A stretch of DNA of 46,932 nt from Halomonadaceae bacterium T82-2 (lineage in GTDB: Bacteria > Pseudomonadota > Gammaproteobacteria > Pseudomonadales > Halomonadaceae), in NCBI GenBank assembly GCA_001577635.1, contig LSBP01000028.1, forward strand, positions 1-46,932, written 5' to 3'. The translations under genes and the position numbers were made by a program. Positions 24,879 to 32,470 of this stretch are shown in pieces (position 1 is the first letter of the stretch; each line of letters starts with the position of its first letter). Below the pieces are notes generated by a model. It saw only the letters and a program-made list of their open reading frames with translations, was not told the origin of the DNA and did not search any database.

Positions 24879-25634
24879 ATGACGACACACAGCCGCATCC
24901 CGCCAATGGCGCGCCAGGCCAATGCTCGTTGCCAGACATGCGGCCTCAGTTCACTCTGTACACCGTCGACACTGACGTTTCAGGAGATGGAACAGTTCGA
25001 GTCGCTGACCCGGCAATCCCCACCGCTGCACAAGCGTCAGGTACTGTTCCAGCAGGGCGCCACCTTCTCCAGCTTCTTCATTGTTCGTTCGGGCAGCCTC
25101 AAGCAGTCGTCGCGCTTGCCCTCGGGCGAGGATCAGGTCACCCAGTTCTTCCTGCCCGGCGAGTGGGTCGGCCTCGACGGGGTCGGCGACCAGCGCTATC
25201 CGGGCAGTGTGGTCGCGTTGGAAACCACCACGGTCTGCGAGGTGCCCTTCAAGCGTCTGGAAGGCCAACACCCGTTGGTCATCGAGATGCGCAATCACCT
25301 CTTTCACGCCATGAGCCGGGAGATGCACCACGAGCGCATGCTGGTACGCCTGTTGCTGCGCCGTACCTCCGATGTGCGACTGGCCAGCTTCTTCTTGGCC
25401 ATGTCCGCACGCTTCCGGCGACGCGGTTACTCTCCCTACTGCTTCCGGCTGGCCATGTCCCGGGGCGATATCGGTAATTATCTGGGTCTGGCGGTGGAAA
25501 CGGTGAGCCGGCTTCTGAGCCGCTTCCAGCAGCAGCAGCTGATGGATACCCGCGGCCGTGAGTTCCAGATTCTCGATCTCGAGGGACTGCGGCGACTTGC
25601 CGAAGGCGAGGGTCGACAGGCCTCGCTCGGCTGA
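24879..25634 (+). CDS. anr: Anr/FNR-type oxygen-sensing transcriptional regulator
   Basis: A 251-residue CRP/FNR protein. The [4Fe-4S] ligands are all present: Cys18, Cys21 and Cys27 (CQTCGLSSLC) and Cys120 (TTTVCEVP), the spacing of FNR. A cyclic-nucleotide-type beta roll (about 35-130), a dimer helix and a C-terminal helix-turn-helix follow; the recognition helix ETVSRLLSRF carries Glu207, Ser210 and Arg211, which in FNR read TTGAT half-sites. The start at 24879 has GGGAGGGGGAA immediately before it. It activates anaerobic or microaerobic genes as a dimer when the cluster is intact. The gene is monocistronic or leads into the PRPP-like gene 85 bp downstream. Confidence 0.93.
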   Translation: MTTHSRIPPMARQANARCQTCGLSSLCTPSTLTFQEMEQFESLTRQSPPLHKRQVLFQQGATFSSFFIVRSGSLKQSSRLPSGEDQVTQFFLPGEWVGLDGVGDQRYPGSVVALETTTVCEVPFKRLEGQHPLVIEMRNHLFHAMSREMHHERMLVRLLLRRTSDVRLASFFLAMSARFRRRGYSPYCFRLAMSRGDIGNYLGLAVETVSRLLSRFQQQQLMDTRGREFQILDLEGLRRLAEGEGRQASLG

Positions 25635-25719
25635 GTCGGGCGGCGACCGACTTGCTCCAACGATGCGTACCGCGAGTATGGCGTATCAGGACTCGCGCCC
25701 TGACCTACCGGAGACCGGC

Positions 25720-26718
25720 ATGACGCTCAGCCCCCCGCTTGTCTTCAGCCTGACGGCCGACAGCGACTTTGCCGGCCACGTTGCCGGGCACGCGGGCGCC
25801 GAGCACGGTAGTCACGAGGAGCGTGCTTTCGAGGATGGTGAGCACAAGATACGGCCGACCATGAGCGTGCGCGAGCGTGACGTCTACCTCGTGCAGTCAC
25901 TCTACGGCAGCCCGGAGCAGGCCGTCAGCGACAAGCTGATACGGGTGTTGTTCCTGCTCGGGGCGCTCAGGGACGCCGGCGCAGCGCGCCTCACCATGGT
26001 CGCCCCCTACCTGGGCTATTCGCGCAAGGACCGCCGCACCAAGCCGCGCGATCCGGTCACCACTCGCTATATCGCTCAGCTGTTCGAGGCCATGACCATA
26101 GACCGCTTCGTCACGCTCGACGTGCATAACGTGGCCGCCTTCCAGAACGCCTTCCGCTGCCCGAATGACATGCTCGAGACCCGACACGCCCTCATCGACG
26201 CCTGGCTCGGCCACAATCCTTCTCCCGAGCGGCTATGCGTGGCTTCCCCGGACGTCGGCGGCGTCAAGCGCGCCGATGCCTTCCGGGAGTCGCTCGAGCG
26301 ACGGCTCGACCAAGAGATTCCGCTGGCCTTCATGGAGAAGAAGCGCAGCGAGGGACGGGTGACCGGCAAGCTCGTCGCCGGCGATGTCGAGGGGCGCACC
26401 GTGCTGGTCGTCGATGACCTGATCGCCAGCGGCACCACCATGACCCGTGCAGCCAGAGCCTTTCTCGAGCACGGGGCGGCGCAGGTTCACGCCCTGGCCA
26501 CCCACGGGCTCTTTTCGGAACACTCCGACACGATCCTCGCGACCGACGACCTGAGCCGTCTCATGGTCAGCAACACCGTGCCGCCGTTTCGCCTCCGGGA
26601 CTCGGCGGTGAGAGACAAGCTCGACGTGATCGATGTCACACCGCTACTCGGCGAGGCGATCCGTCGCCTGCACACGGGCGGGTCGCTGATCGAGCTCGCC
26701 GAAGGCGGCATGGCCTGA
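25720..26718 (+). CDS. Ribose-phosphate pyrophosphokinase-like protein
   Basis: A 332-residue PRPP-synthetase homologue. The N-terminal half has the ATP/ribose loop region MVAPYLGYSRKDRRTKPRDP (about 88-107) and LDVHN (about 126-130). The C-terminal half has SPDVGGVKRADAF and the PRPP loop VLVVDDLIASGTTMTRA (about 228-244). The N-terminus lacks the usual GNSNxxLA start of the housekeeping enzyme, and the protein is longer and divergent, so it is probably a paralogue of Prs rather than the main PRPP synthetase. The ATG at 25720 has GGAG six bases upstream; an alternative ATG is at 25678. Location next to anr may be coincidental. Confidence 0.85.
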   Translation: MTLSPPLVFSLTADSDFAGHVAGHAGAEHGSHEERAFEDGEHKIRPTMSVRERDVYLVQSLYGSPEQAVSDKLIRVLFLLGALRDAGAARLTMVAPYLGYSRKDRRTKPRDPVTTRYIAQLFEAMTIDRFVTLDVHNVAAFQNAFRCPNDMLETRHALIDAWLGHNPSPERLCVASPDVGGVKRADAFRESLERRLDQEIPLAFMEKKRSEGRVTGKLVAGDVEGRTVLVVDDLIASGTTMTRAARAFLEHGAAQVHALATHGLFSEHSDTILATDDLSRLMVSNTVPPFRLRDSAVRDKLDVIDVTPLLGEAIRRLHTGGSLIELAEGGMA

Positions 26719-26737
26719 CGTTTCGGCACCCTCCGAC

Positions 26738-27799
26738 TCAAGGTAAGGCAATTCCCCGGTCGAGTCCGGTTTCGGCCAGATACTCCTCGGCCAAGACGAG
26801 ATAGCCGTCAGCCTTGCATCGCCAATGCTGCGGATCACGACAATCCTCGTCGAGCAGATGCCAGGCGGCCAGCAGGGCACGCAGGAATGCACGGTAGGCT
26901 TGATAGAAGGCCACCAGCCTTGGCGGACAGCCATCACCGCTGAGCGATGCGTAACAGTCGAGAATCACGTCCCCCACCCAGGCGGCTCCTTTACGCCGGC
27001 ACTCCATGGCCAGAAAGCCGAGTTCATCGAGCGGGTCGAGGCGACGCAGGTCACGATCGAATTCCAGGCAGTCGATGATCTGGGGCGGGTCGATCAGACA
27101 GATGTGCTGCGGGCGCAGGTCGCCATGCGCCTCGACGATTCGACCGGCAACCACGCGCGCCTCGAAGAGGTCGGGATGGCGGCTCAGAAACGCCTGAAGC
27201 CCGGCTTCAAGGCAACGCACGCGGTGGTGATCCATTCCCAAGCGGGCGTCACACAGCGAGTCGGCATGCTCGCCAAGGGTACGCCGAAAATACCCCCGAT
27301 ACTCGGCACCGGTCAGCGGCTCGGGCTCGGCATGCCGATACAGCGCGACCAGCCGCTCGACCACCGGCTCCAGGTCGGCACATGAGATACGTCCGGTGGC
27401 AATGCGACGGTCCAGCATCTCCTCGCGGGGAAGGCGTCGCATCTCGACCAGCCAGTCCTGTACCGCATCCCCGGGAGCCGGTTCCCGACACAACCGCACG
27501 TCGCCGGTGCCATTGCGTACCAGTGCCACCACTCCCAGATAGGTCGGCGCGGCCAGACGGCGATTGAGCGTGACTTCGGCCAGGCAATTGGCGCGCCGAG
27601 CCGCGAGGGTGGTGAAGTCGACATGATCCCAGACGACCGGTTTCTTCAGCTTGTAGACACGTTGTGGGGTGAGAAACACCCAGGACACATGGGTTTCCAC
27701 CACCTCGACGGGCGAAGCGATACCGTAACTGGCCGGGTTGGAAAGAAATGCACGCTTGGCATCCAGCGTCAGTGGCGCCGGCTGTACGAGCCGTGGCAT
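26738..27799 (-). CDS. Aminoglycoside-phosphotransferase-like kinase
   Basis: A 353-residue protein with an APH/choline-kinase-type C-terminal region: the catalytic loop VEAHGDLRPQHICL (HGDLxxxH, where the last residue is usually Asn) and the metal motif IIDCLEFDRDLRRLDPLDEL. The N-terminal part has the Lys-containing strand RVYKLKKPV and the segment VDFTTLAARRANCLAEVTLNR typical of the 'bifunctional AAA family' kinase half, but the fused P-loop domain often found at the C-terminus is absent. Start: ATG at 27799; a TTG 42 bases upstream is less likely. Substrate unknown; drug resistance should not be assumed. It is convergent with the PRPP-like gene (19-bp gap). Confidence 0.8.
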   Translation of the reverse strand: MPRLVQPAPLTLDAKRAFLSNPASYGIASPVEVVETHVSWVFLTPQRVYKLKKPVVWDHVDFTTLAARRANCLAEVTLNRRLAAPTYLGVVALVRNGTGDVRLCREPAPGDAVQDWLVEMRRLPREEMLDRRIATGRISCADLEPVVERLVALYRHAEPEPLTGAEYRGYFRRTLGEHADSLCDARLGMDHHRVRCLEAGLQAFLSRHPDLFEARVVAGRIVEAHGDLRPQHICLIDPPQIIDCLEFDRDLRRLDPLDELGFLAMECRRKGAAWVGDVILDCYASLSGDGCPPRLVAFYQAYRAFLRALLAAWHLLDEDCRDPQHWRCKADGYLVLAEEYLAETGLDRGIALP

Positions 27800-27934
27800 C
27801 GGCGATGGCCCCCTGCGGCGCCGGAACGGCGGAACCGACAATCGGTTCCTTCACCATAGCAGACCGGCCATGCCCGCTTGCAAAGCGCAGCGGCCTGCTT
27901 TTGACTGTCCCGCATTGCCGACAGGAGCCCACCG

Positions 27935-29584
27935 ATGCACGACCCGTCACTGCTGAGTCGCCTTCCCTTCCGCTATGCCCCCTACACCTTCAGCCTGATC
28001 GGCCTGGTCGTCTCGCTGGCACTCTGGCCTGCCGCACCGGGATGGGGCTGGGCGGCCCTGTTCCTTGGGGCTCTGGCCGCGCTGGGTACCTACGACCTGT
28101 GCCAGAAGCGCCACACCGTGAGCCGCAACTACCCGATCCTCGCCCACTTTCGCTATTGGCTGGAGTCGATCGGCCCTGAAATCCGCCAGTACTTCATCGA
28201 GTCGGATACCGACGCCCGGCCATTCTCCCGCGAGCAACGCTCCCTGGTCTATCGGCGCGCCAAGAACGTCTCGGACAAGAAGGCCTTCGGTTCGATACAG
28301 AATCTCTACGCCGAGGGCTACGAGTGGATGAGCCCCTCGTTACGACCGGCGACGATCGACGATCATGACTTCCGCCTGGTGATCGGCGCCGACTGCGCCC
28401 AGCCCTATTCGGCCAGCGTGTTCAACATTTCGGCGATGAGTTTCGGGGCGCTTTCGGCCAATGCCATCGGCGCCCTGAACAAGGGCGCGAAGCAGGGCGG
28501 CTTCTATCACGACACCGGCGAGGGCGCGATCTCGCCCTACCACCGCTACGGTGGCGATCTCGTCTGGGAAATCGGCTCGGGCTACTTCGGCTGTCGCAAC
28601 GAGGATGGCAGCTTCAGCGAATCACGCTTCGTCGAGAACGCCACCCTCGAGTCGGTCAAGATGATCGAGATCAAGCTCTCGCAGGGCGCCAAGCCGGGCC
28701 ACGGCGGGATTCTCCCGGCCGCCAAGGTGACGCCGGAAATCGCCGCCACCCGCGGGGTTCCACAGGGCAGGGATGTGGTCTCGCCGGCCGGCCACAGCGC
28801 CTTCACCACACCGCTGGAAATGATGGCCTTCATCGAACGCCTGCGACACCTGTCCGGCGGCAAGCCGGTGGGCATCAAGCTGGCCATCGGCCACCCCTGG
28901 GAGTGGTTCGGGCTGGTCAAGGCGATGCTGGAAAGCGATACCCGCCCGGACTTCATCGTCGTCGACGGGGGTGAAGGCGGCACCGGCGCCGCCCCGCTGG
29001 AGTTCATCAACCGGCTGGGCATGCCACTGACCGAAGCGCTGCTGCTGGTCCACAACACCCTGGTCGGCGCCGGGCTCCGCGAGCGTATCCGTGTCGGCGC
29101 CTCGGGCAAGATCATTTCGGCCTTCGACGTGGCCCGCACGATCGCCCTGGGGGCCGACTGGTGCAATGCCGCGCGCGGCTTCATGTTCGCGCTGGGCTGC
29201 ATTCAGTCAATGTCCTGCCATACCGACCGCTGCCCCAGTGGCGTGGCGACCCAGAACCCGCGCCGCGGCCGCAAGCTGGATGTCGCCGACAAGTCGCAAC
29301 GCGTCGCCCGGTTCCACGAGAACACCCTGAAGGCGCTGGCCGAGATGCTGGCCGCCGCGGGCCTGACGCATCCCGAACAACTCGGCCCCGAACACGTCCT
29401 GCGCCGGGCCTCGCGCACCGAGGTTCAGACACTGGATACCCTCTACGCCTACCTCGAGCCGGGCGAACTGCTGAGTGGAACGCCGGACCATCATGTCTTC
29501 CGCCACTTCTGGGAAAGCGCCCGCGCCGATGCCTTTCATCCGCCGCAGGAGCTGCTCGAGCGGCGCCAGACCAAGCTGCGCTGA
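27935..29584 (+). CDS. FMN-binding glutamate-synthase-family membrane protein
   Basis: A 549-residue protein. Two N-terminal membrane helices (about 15-32 and 37-53) are followed by a GltB-type FMN/synthase barrel (about 130-520) with ISAMSFGALSANAIGALNKGA, KPGHGGILPAAKVT, VDGGEGGTGAAPLEF and the Cys-rich segment CIQSMSCHTDRCPSGVATQ that in glutamate synthase binds a 3Fe-4S cluster. It lacks the glutaminase domain, so it is not a complete GltB; homologues are annotated 'FMN-binding glutamate synthase family protein' with unknown physiological role. It is monocistronic, with a hairpin just after the stop. Confidence 0.92.
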   Translation: MHDPSLLSRLPFRYAPYTFSLIGLVVSLALWPAAPGWGWAALFLGALAALGTYDLCQKRHTVSRNYPILAHFRYWLESIGPEIRQYFIESDTDARPFSREQRSLVYRRAKNVSDKKAFGSIQNLYAEGYEWMSPSLRPATIDDHDFRLVIGADCAQPYSASVFNISAMSFGALSANAIGALNKGAKQGGFYHDTGEGAISPYHRYGGDLVWEIGSGYFGCRNEDGSFSESRFVENATLESVKMIEIKLSQGAKPGHGGILPAAKVTPEIAATRGVPQGRDVVSPAGHSAFTTPLEMMAFIERLRHLSGGKPVGIKLAIGHPWEWFGLVKAMLESDTRPDFIVVDGGEGGTGAAPLEFINRLGMPLTEALLLVHNTLVGAGLRERIRVGASGKIISAFDVARTIALGADWCNAARGFMFALGCIQSMSCHTDRCPSGVATQNPRRGRKLDVADKSQRVARFHENTLKALAEMLAAAGLTHPEQLGPEHVLRRASRTEVQTLDTLYAYLEPGELLSGTPDHHVFRHFWESARADAFHPPQELLERRQTKLR

Positions 29585-29586
29585 GT

Positions 29587-29607
29587 GCGCCCTCTAGGCA
29601 AGGGCGC
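29587..29607. terminator. Hairpin shared by two convergent gene ends
   Basis: GCGCCCT and AGGGCGC form a 7-bp stem around CTAGGCA. It follows the stop of the GltB-like gene by three bases, and its loop and right arm lie in the last codons of the facing DUF4202 gene. No long T-run is present. Confidence 0.45.
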
Positions 29608-30184
29608 GCTGTACCAGCGCCTGCGCCTCCTCAGGCAGCTCGATCATCATCGCCAGTTCACGGCCGCGCGGCGACATCTTGGCCCAGGTCTTGCGCAGAA
29701 TGCGCAGGATCTTGTCCTCGTCGTGACGCGTCGCGAACTCGGCGAGCTCGTTGTCGAGAAAGACCAGGCAGGCGGTGTCCTCCAGCGCCTGGGTTTCGGG
29801 ATCGCGCCGCAGCCCTTCCTTGCGGATCAGGCGCGCCACCCGCTCGCCGGTCGCCTCGTCATAGCCGACATCGCGCAGGACCTCGGCCGCCATGTCTGCC
29901 TGTCGGCGCCCCAGGTCGCGGCGCCAGGCCAGGTACCCGGGACGATCACGCGGATAGTCGTCCCGGGGGATCTGCCAACGCTGAAGATGCTGGGCACGCA
30001 CCGCCAGGCGCAGCGCCTCGGATGCCTCGGGTGCCACCCGCTCCAGCCAGGCGCTCATGCAGTGGGCGTAATGCAGTTCGTGGGGCAGGGTTTCGCCGCC
30101 AACCTGCACGCTGCGGGGGTCCTCGGCGTGCAGGGCATCGAGGCACTCGATGGCGCGAGCAAGGCGCGTGTCGGTCGGGGTCAT
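29594..30184 (-). CDS. DUF4202 family protein
   Basis: A 196-residue protein matching the DUF4202 pattern: LHAEDP near the N-terminus, LHYAHCMSAWLERVAP, then LRLAVRAQHLQRWQIPRDDYP and the aromatic/Arg-rich RPGYLAWRRDLGR. Conserved His residues (HYAH, AQH) and later Asp/Glu residues (LEDTACLVFLDNELAEF) suggest a metal-binding HD-like helical fold, which is an inference. GAGGAAAC precedes the ATG. No biochemical function is known to me. Confidence 0.87.
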   Translation of the reverse strand: MTPTDTRLARAIECLDALHAEDPRSVQVGGETLPHELHYAHCMSAWLERVAPEASEALRLAVRAQHLQRWQIPRDDYPRDRPGYLAWRRDLGRRQADMAAEVLRDVGYDEATGERVARLIRKEGLRRDPETQALEDTACLVFLDNELAEFATRHDEDKILRILRKTWAKMSPRGRELAMMIELPEEAQALVQRALA

Positions 30185-30311
30185 GGCGGTTTCCTCTGCA
30201 GCGTTGCGTAGCCCCTCACCTTACGGCAAGCGCCGTGGGTAGTACCATGATGCCTTGCCATGCCAGGCATGGTGGCCAGGACGGCCACCCGACACACGGA
30301 AAGGAGATTCC

Positions 30312-31334
30312 ATGTCGCAAAGTCTGTTGTTCATCGTGGCCGGCAGCGCCCTGGTGCTGCTGGCAATCTACGATGCCGCCCGCACCACCCTCTCGGCTTC
30401 GAGTTCCGGTCCCGTCACCAATCGCCTGATCAGTCTCATCTGGCGATGGCTGCTCTGGCAGCATCGGCGCCGACGCAACCATGCCCTGCTTGCGGCCGCC
30501 GGCCCCTGCATTGCCGGCGCCCTGATGCTGAGCTGGATCGTCATTGCCTGGACGGGCTGGTGGTTGCTATTCAGCAGCGAACCGCTCGCGGTGGTCAATG
30601 CCACTTCACGGGTCGCCGCCTCGCTGGGCGAGCGCGCCTACTTCACCGGCTACACGCTCACCACCCTGGGCTACGGCGACTTCGTGCCCGCCAACGCCTT
30701 GTGGCGCTTCTTGAGCGTGGTCGCCGCCAGCAACGGCCTGATCCTCTTCACCCTGGCCGTGACCTACATCGTGCCGGTGGTGTCGGCGGTCACCCACAAG
30801 CGCCAGTTGGCCCTGACGATCAGCGCGATCGGCCGCACGCCCTGCCGGATCGCCGCCGCTACCGCCGGTGACGGCGATTACCGGAGTCTGGCCAACCAGC
30901 TGCAGCAGGTGCAGGGCGACATCGCCAGCCTGGGCCAGCAGCATCTGGCCTACCCGGTCCTGCACTATTTCCACAGCCGGCACGCGGATCATGCCCTGCC
31001 GGTCGCTCTGGCCCGGCTTTATCAGGCTCTGGTGGTTCTGCAGCACGCCTGCCCCGCCCTGCCCGCGACGGTGCGCTTTCAGTTGGCGACCACACAGGCC
31101 CTGATCGATGGTTTCCTCGCCACGCTGGACAGCGCCTTCATCCATCCGGCCTCGCGTTCCCCGCGGCTTCCGTCGCTCGATGACTTCGCGACTCTGCCGG
31201 GTATCACGCACGACGATGAAGCCTGGCGGCGGATGCACGCGACGCTGGGCAACCAGCGTCTGCTGCTCGCCTATATCGAAAAGGATGGCTGGGCCTGGCA
31301 CGACGTGTGGGGAGACGGGCTTGCCCGTGAGTAA
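30312..31334 (+). CDS. Potassium-channel-like membrane protein
   Basis: A 340-residue protein with an N-terminal membrane segment (about 4-22), a second at about 60-88, a pore loop with the K+ selectivity-filter signature TLGYGDF (118-124) and a following helix (about 130-158). The remaining 180 cytoplasmic residues are helical and match no RCK domain that I can see. The ATG at 30312 has AAGGAGAT just upstream; an upstream in-frame extension is rejected. Potassium flux would fit a halophile, but selectivity beyond the filter sequence is unproven. Confidence 0.85.
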   Translation: MSQSLLFIVAGSALVLLAIYDAARTTLSASSSGPVTNRLISLIWRWLLWQHRRRRNHALLAAAGPCIAGALMLSWIVIAWTGWWLLFSSEPLAVVNATSRVAASLGERAYFTGYTLTTLGYGDFVPANALWRFLSVVAASNGLILFTLAVTYIVPVVSAVTHKRQLALTISAIGRTPCRIAAATAGDGDYRSLANQLQQVQGDIASLGQQHLAYPVLHYFHSRHADHALPVALARLYQALVVLQHACPALPATVRFQLATTQALIDGFLATLDSAFIHPASRSPRLPSLDDFATLPGITHDDEAWRRMHATLGNQRLLLAYIEKDGWAWHDVWGDGLARE

Positions 31335-31363
31335 GCGCGCCCGCGATTCAGGGTACTCAACGA

Positions 31364-31391
31364 CAACAGGCACCCCGCGGGGTGCCTGTTG
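31364..31391. terminator. 14-bp palindromic terminator hairpin
   Basis: CAACAGGCACCCCG is followed directly by its inverted copy CGGGGTGCCTGTTG, a perfect 28-bp palindrome between the convergent ion-channel gene and ectD. The base of the stem is A/T-containing and the tip is GC-rich, as in many bidirectional terminators. Confidence 0.7.
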
Positions 31392-31433
31392 CGTCTCGTC
31401 GGGCAACGGCCCGAACGGTCGTGCCATCCGGCA

Positions 31434-32342
31434 TCATTCCACCGGGGTCAAGGCACGCCAGTCCTTGCGATTGGCGAGGAACTCCGGCCGCGGCCGGTTG
31501 CCGCAGTACGGGTCGTGCAGCGTATTCTCGACGCTGTTGTAGACGAAGAACAGGTTGCTGCGCGGCCAGCAGGACATGTTGATGTTGGAGCCGTGCATGG
31601 TGTTGCACTCGAACATCACCAGCGAGCCGGCCGGTCCCTTGGGCGCCTCGATGTCGCCCTCGATCATCAGATCACGCAGGCTGGCCTCGTCCGGAACACC
31701 GATCTCCTGGCTTTTCAGCGATTCCTTGTAGTTGTCCTCCGGCGTGCGACCCACACAGGGCACGAACTGCCGGTGGGAACCGGGGATCAGCATCAGCGGG
31801 CCATTGAACTCGCCATTGTCGGTCAGGATGATCGAGCAGCTCAGCGAGCGCATGCGCGGCATGCCATCCTCACTGTGCCAGGTCTCGAAGTCCGAGTGCC
31901 AGTCGAAGCCCTTGCCCTTGAAGCCGGGCTTGTAGTTGATGCGTGACTGGTGGATATAAACCTCGCTGCCGAGAATCTGCTGCACCATTGCCAGCAGGCG
32001 CGGATCCCGGGTCAGCCGGCTGAAGTGCTCGGAGACCTCGTGAATGCCGAAGACCGAGCGGATTTCCTGCTTGCCCGGCTCAAGGATAGTGCCCTCGGAA
32101 AGCTTGAGGTCCTCGTCATCCTCGTAATCGCGCAGTTCCTGCAGGAAGGCGTCCATTTCCTCCTGACCGAAGAACCCCTCGAAGGACAGAAATCCTTTTC
32201 TGTCGAACTCATCGAGTTGTGCTTCGCTGAGGGGACCATTGGCACGCTGCTCGTCGGCGCTGTGTACCACGGGATCGATACGCTCGAACATGCCCAGCTT
32301 TCGTTCGAGACGGGTCGGGAAAAGATCCTGGGTCTCTTTCAT
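31434..32342 (-). CDS. ectD: Ectoine hydroxylase
   Basis: A 302-residue Fe(II)/2-oxoglutarate dioxygenase that converts ectoine to 5-hydroxyectoine, a compatible solute. The EctD signature FDWHSDFETWHSEDGMP (147-163) supplies iron ligands His149 and Asp151; His250 in NTMHGSNINMS is the third ligand, and the conserved Arg (about 261) follows. Length and spacing match Virgibacillus EctD. AGGAGG precedes the ATG. ectABC are not in the window, as in Halomonas where ectD can be separate. A palindrome GGTCAA-GA-TTGACC lies 32-45 bp upstream of the start. Confidence 0.97.
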   Translation of the reverse strand: MKETQDLFPTRLERKLGMFERIDPVVHSADEQRANGPLSEAQLDEFDRKGFLSFEGFFGQEEMDAFLQELRDYEDDEDLKLSEGTILEPGKQEIRSVFGIHEVSEHFSRLTRDPRLLAMVQQILGSEVYIHQSRINYKPGFKGKGFDWHSDFETWHSEDGMPRMRSLSCSIILTDNGEFNGPLMLIPGSHRQFVPCVGRTPEDNYKESLKSQEIGVPDEASLRDLMIEGDIEAPKGPAGSLVMFECNTMHGSNINMSCWPRSNLFFVYNSVENTLHDPYCGNRPRPEFLANRKDWRALTPVE

Positions 32343-32373
32343 CGCAAACTCCTCCTTTAGTCTGCCATCGAAG

Positions 32374-32387
32374 GGTCAAGATTGACC
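32374..32387. promoter_or_regulatory. Palindrome upstream of ectD
   Basis: A perfect 14-bp palindrome GGTCAA-GA-TTGACC lies in the 128-bp gap between the kinase gene and ectD. The minus-strand TTGACC could double as a -35, but no convincing -10 follows. Operator role is inferred. Confidence 0.4.
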
Positions 32388-32470
32388 GATTCCGCCTCAA
32401 CGTAGTCGCCAAGGCGTGCCTTCACAAACCCATGATGTGATGTTTCGTTACGGCTTCGAGAACGTGACGA

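Noticed and set aside
26738-27799. Aminoglycoside resistance gene
   Set aside because: The APH fold is shared by many metabolic kinases, the catalytic-loop Asn is replaced by His, and the gene sits in a core-type context with no mobile element.
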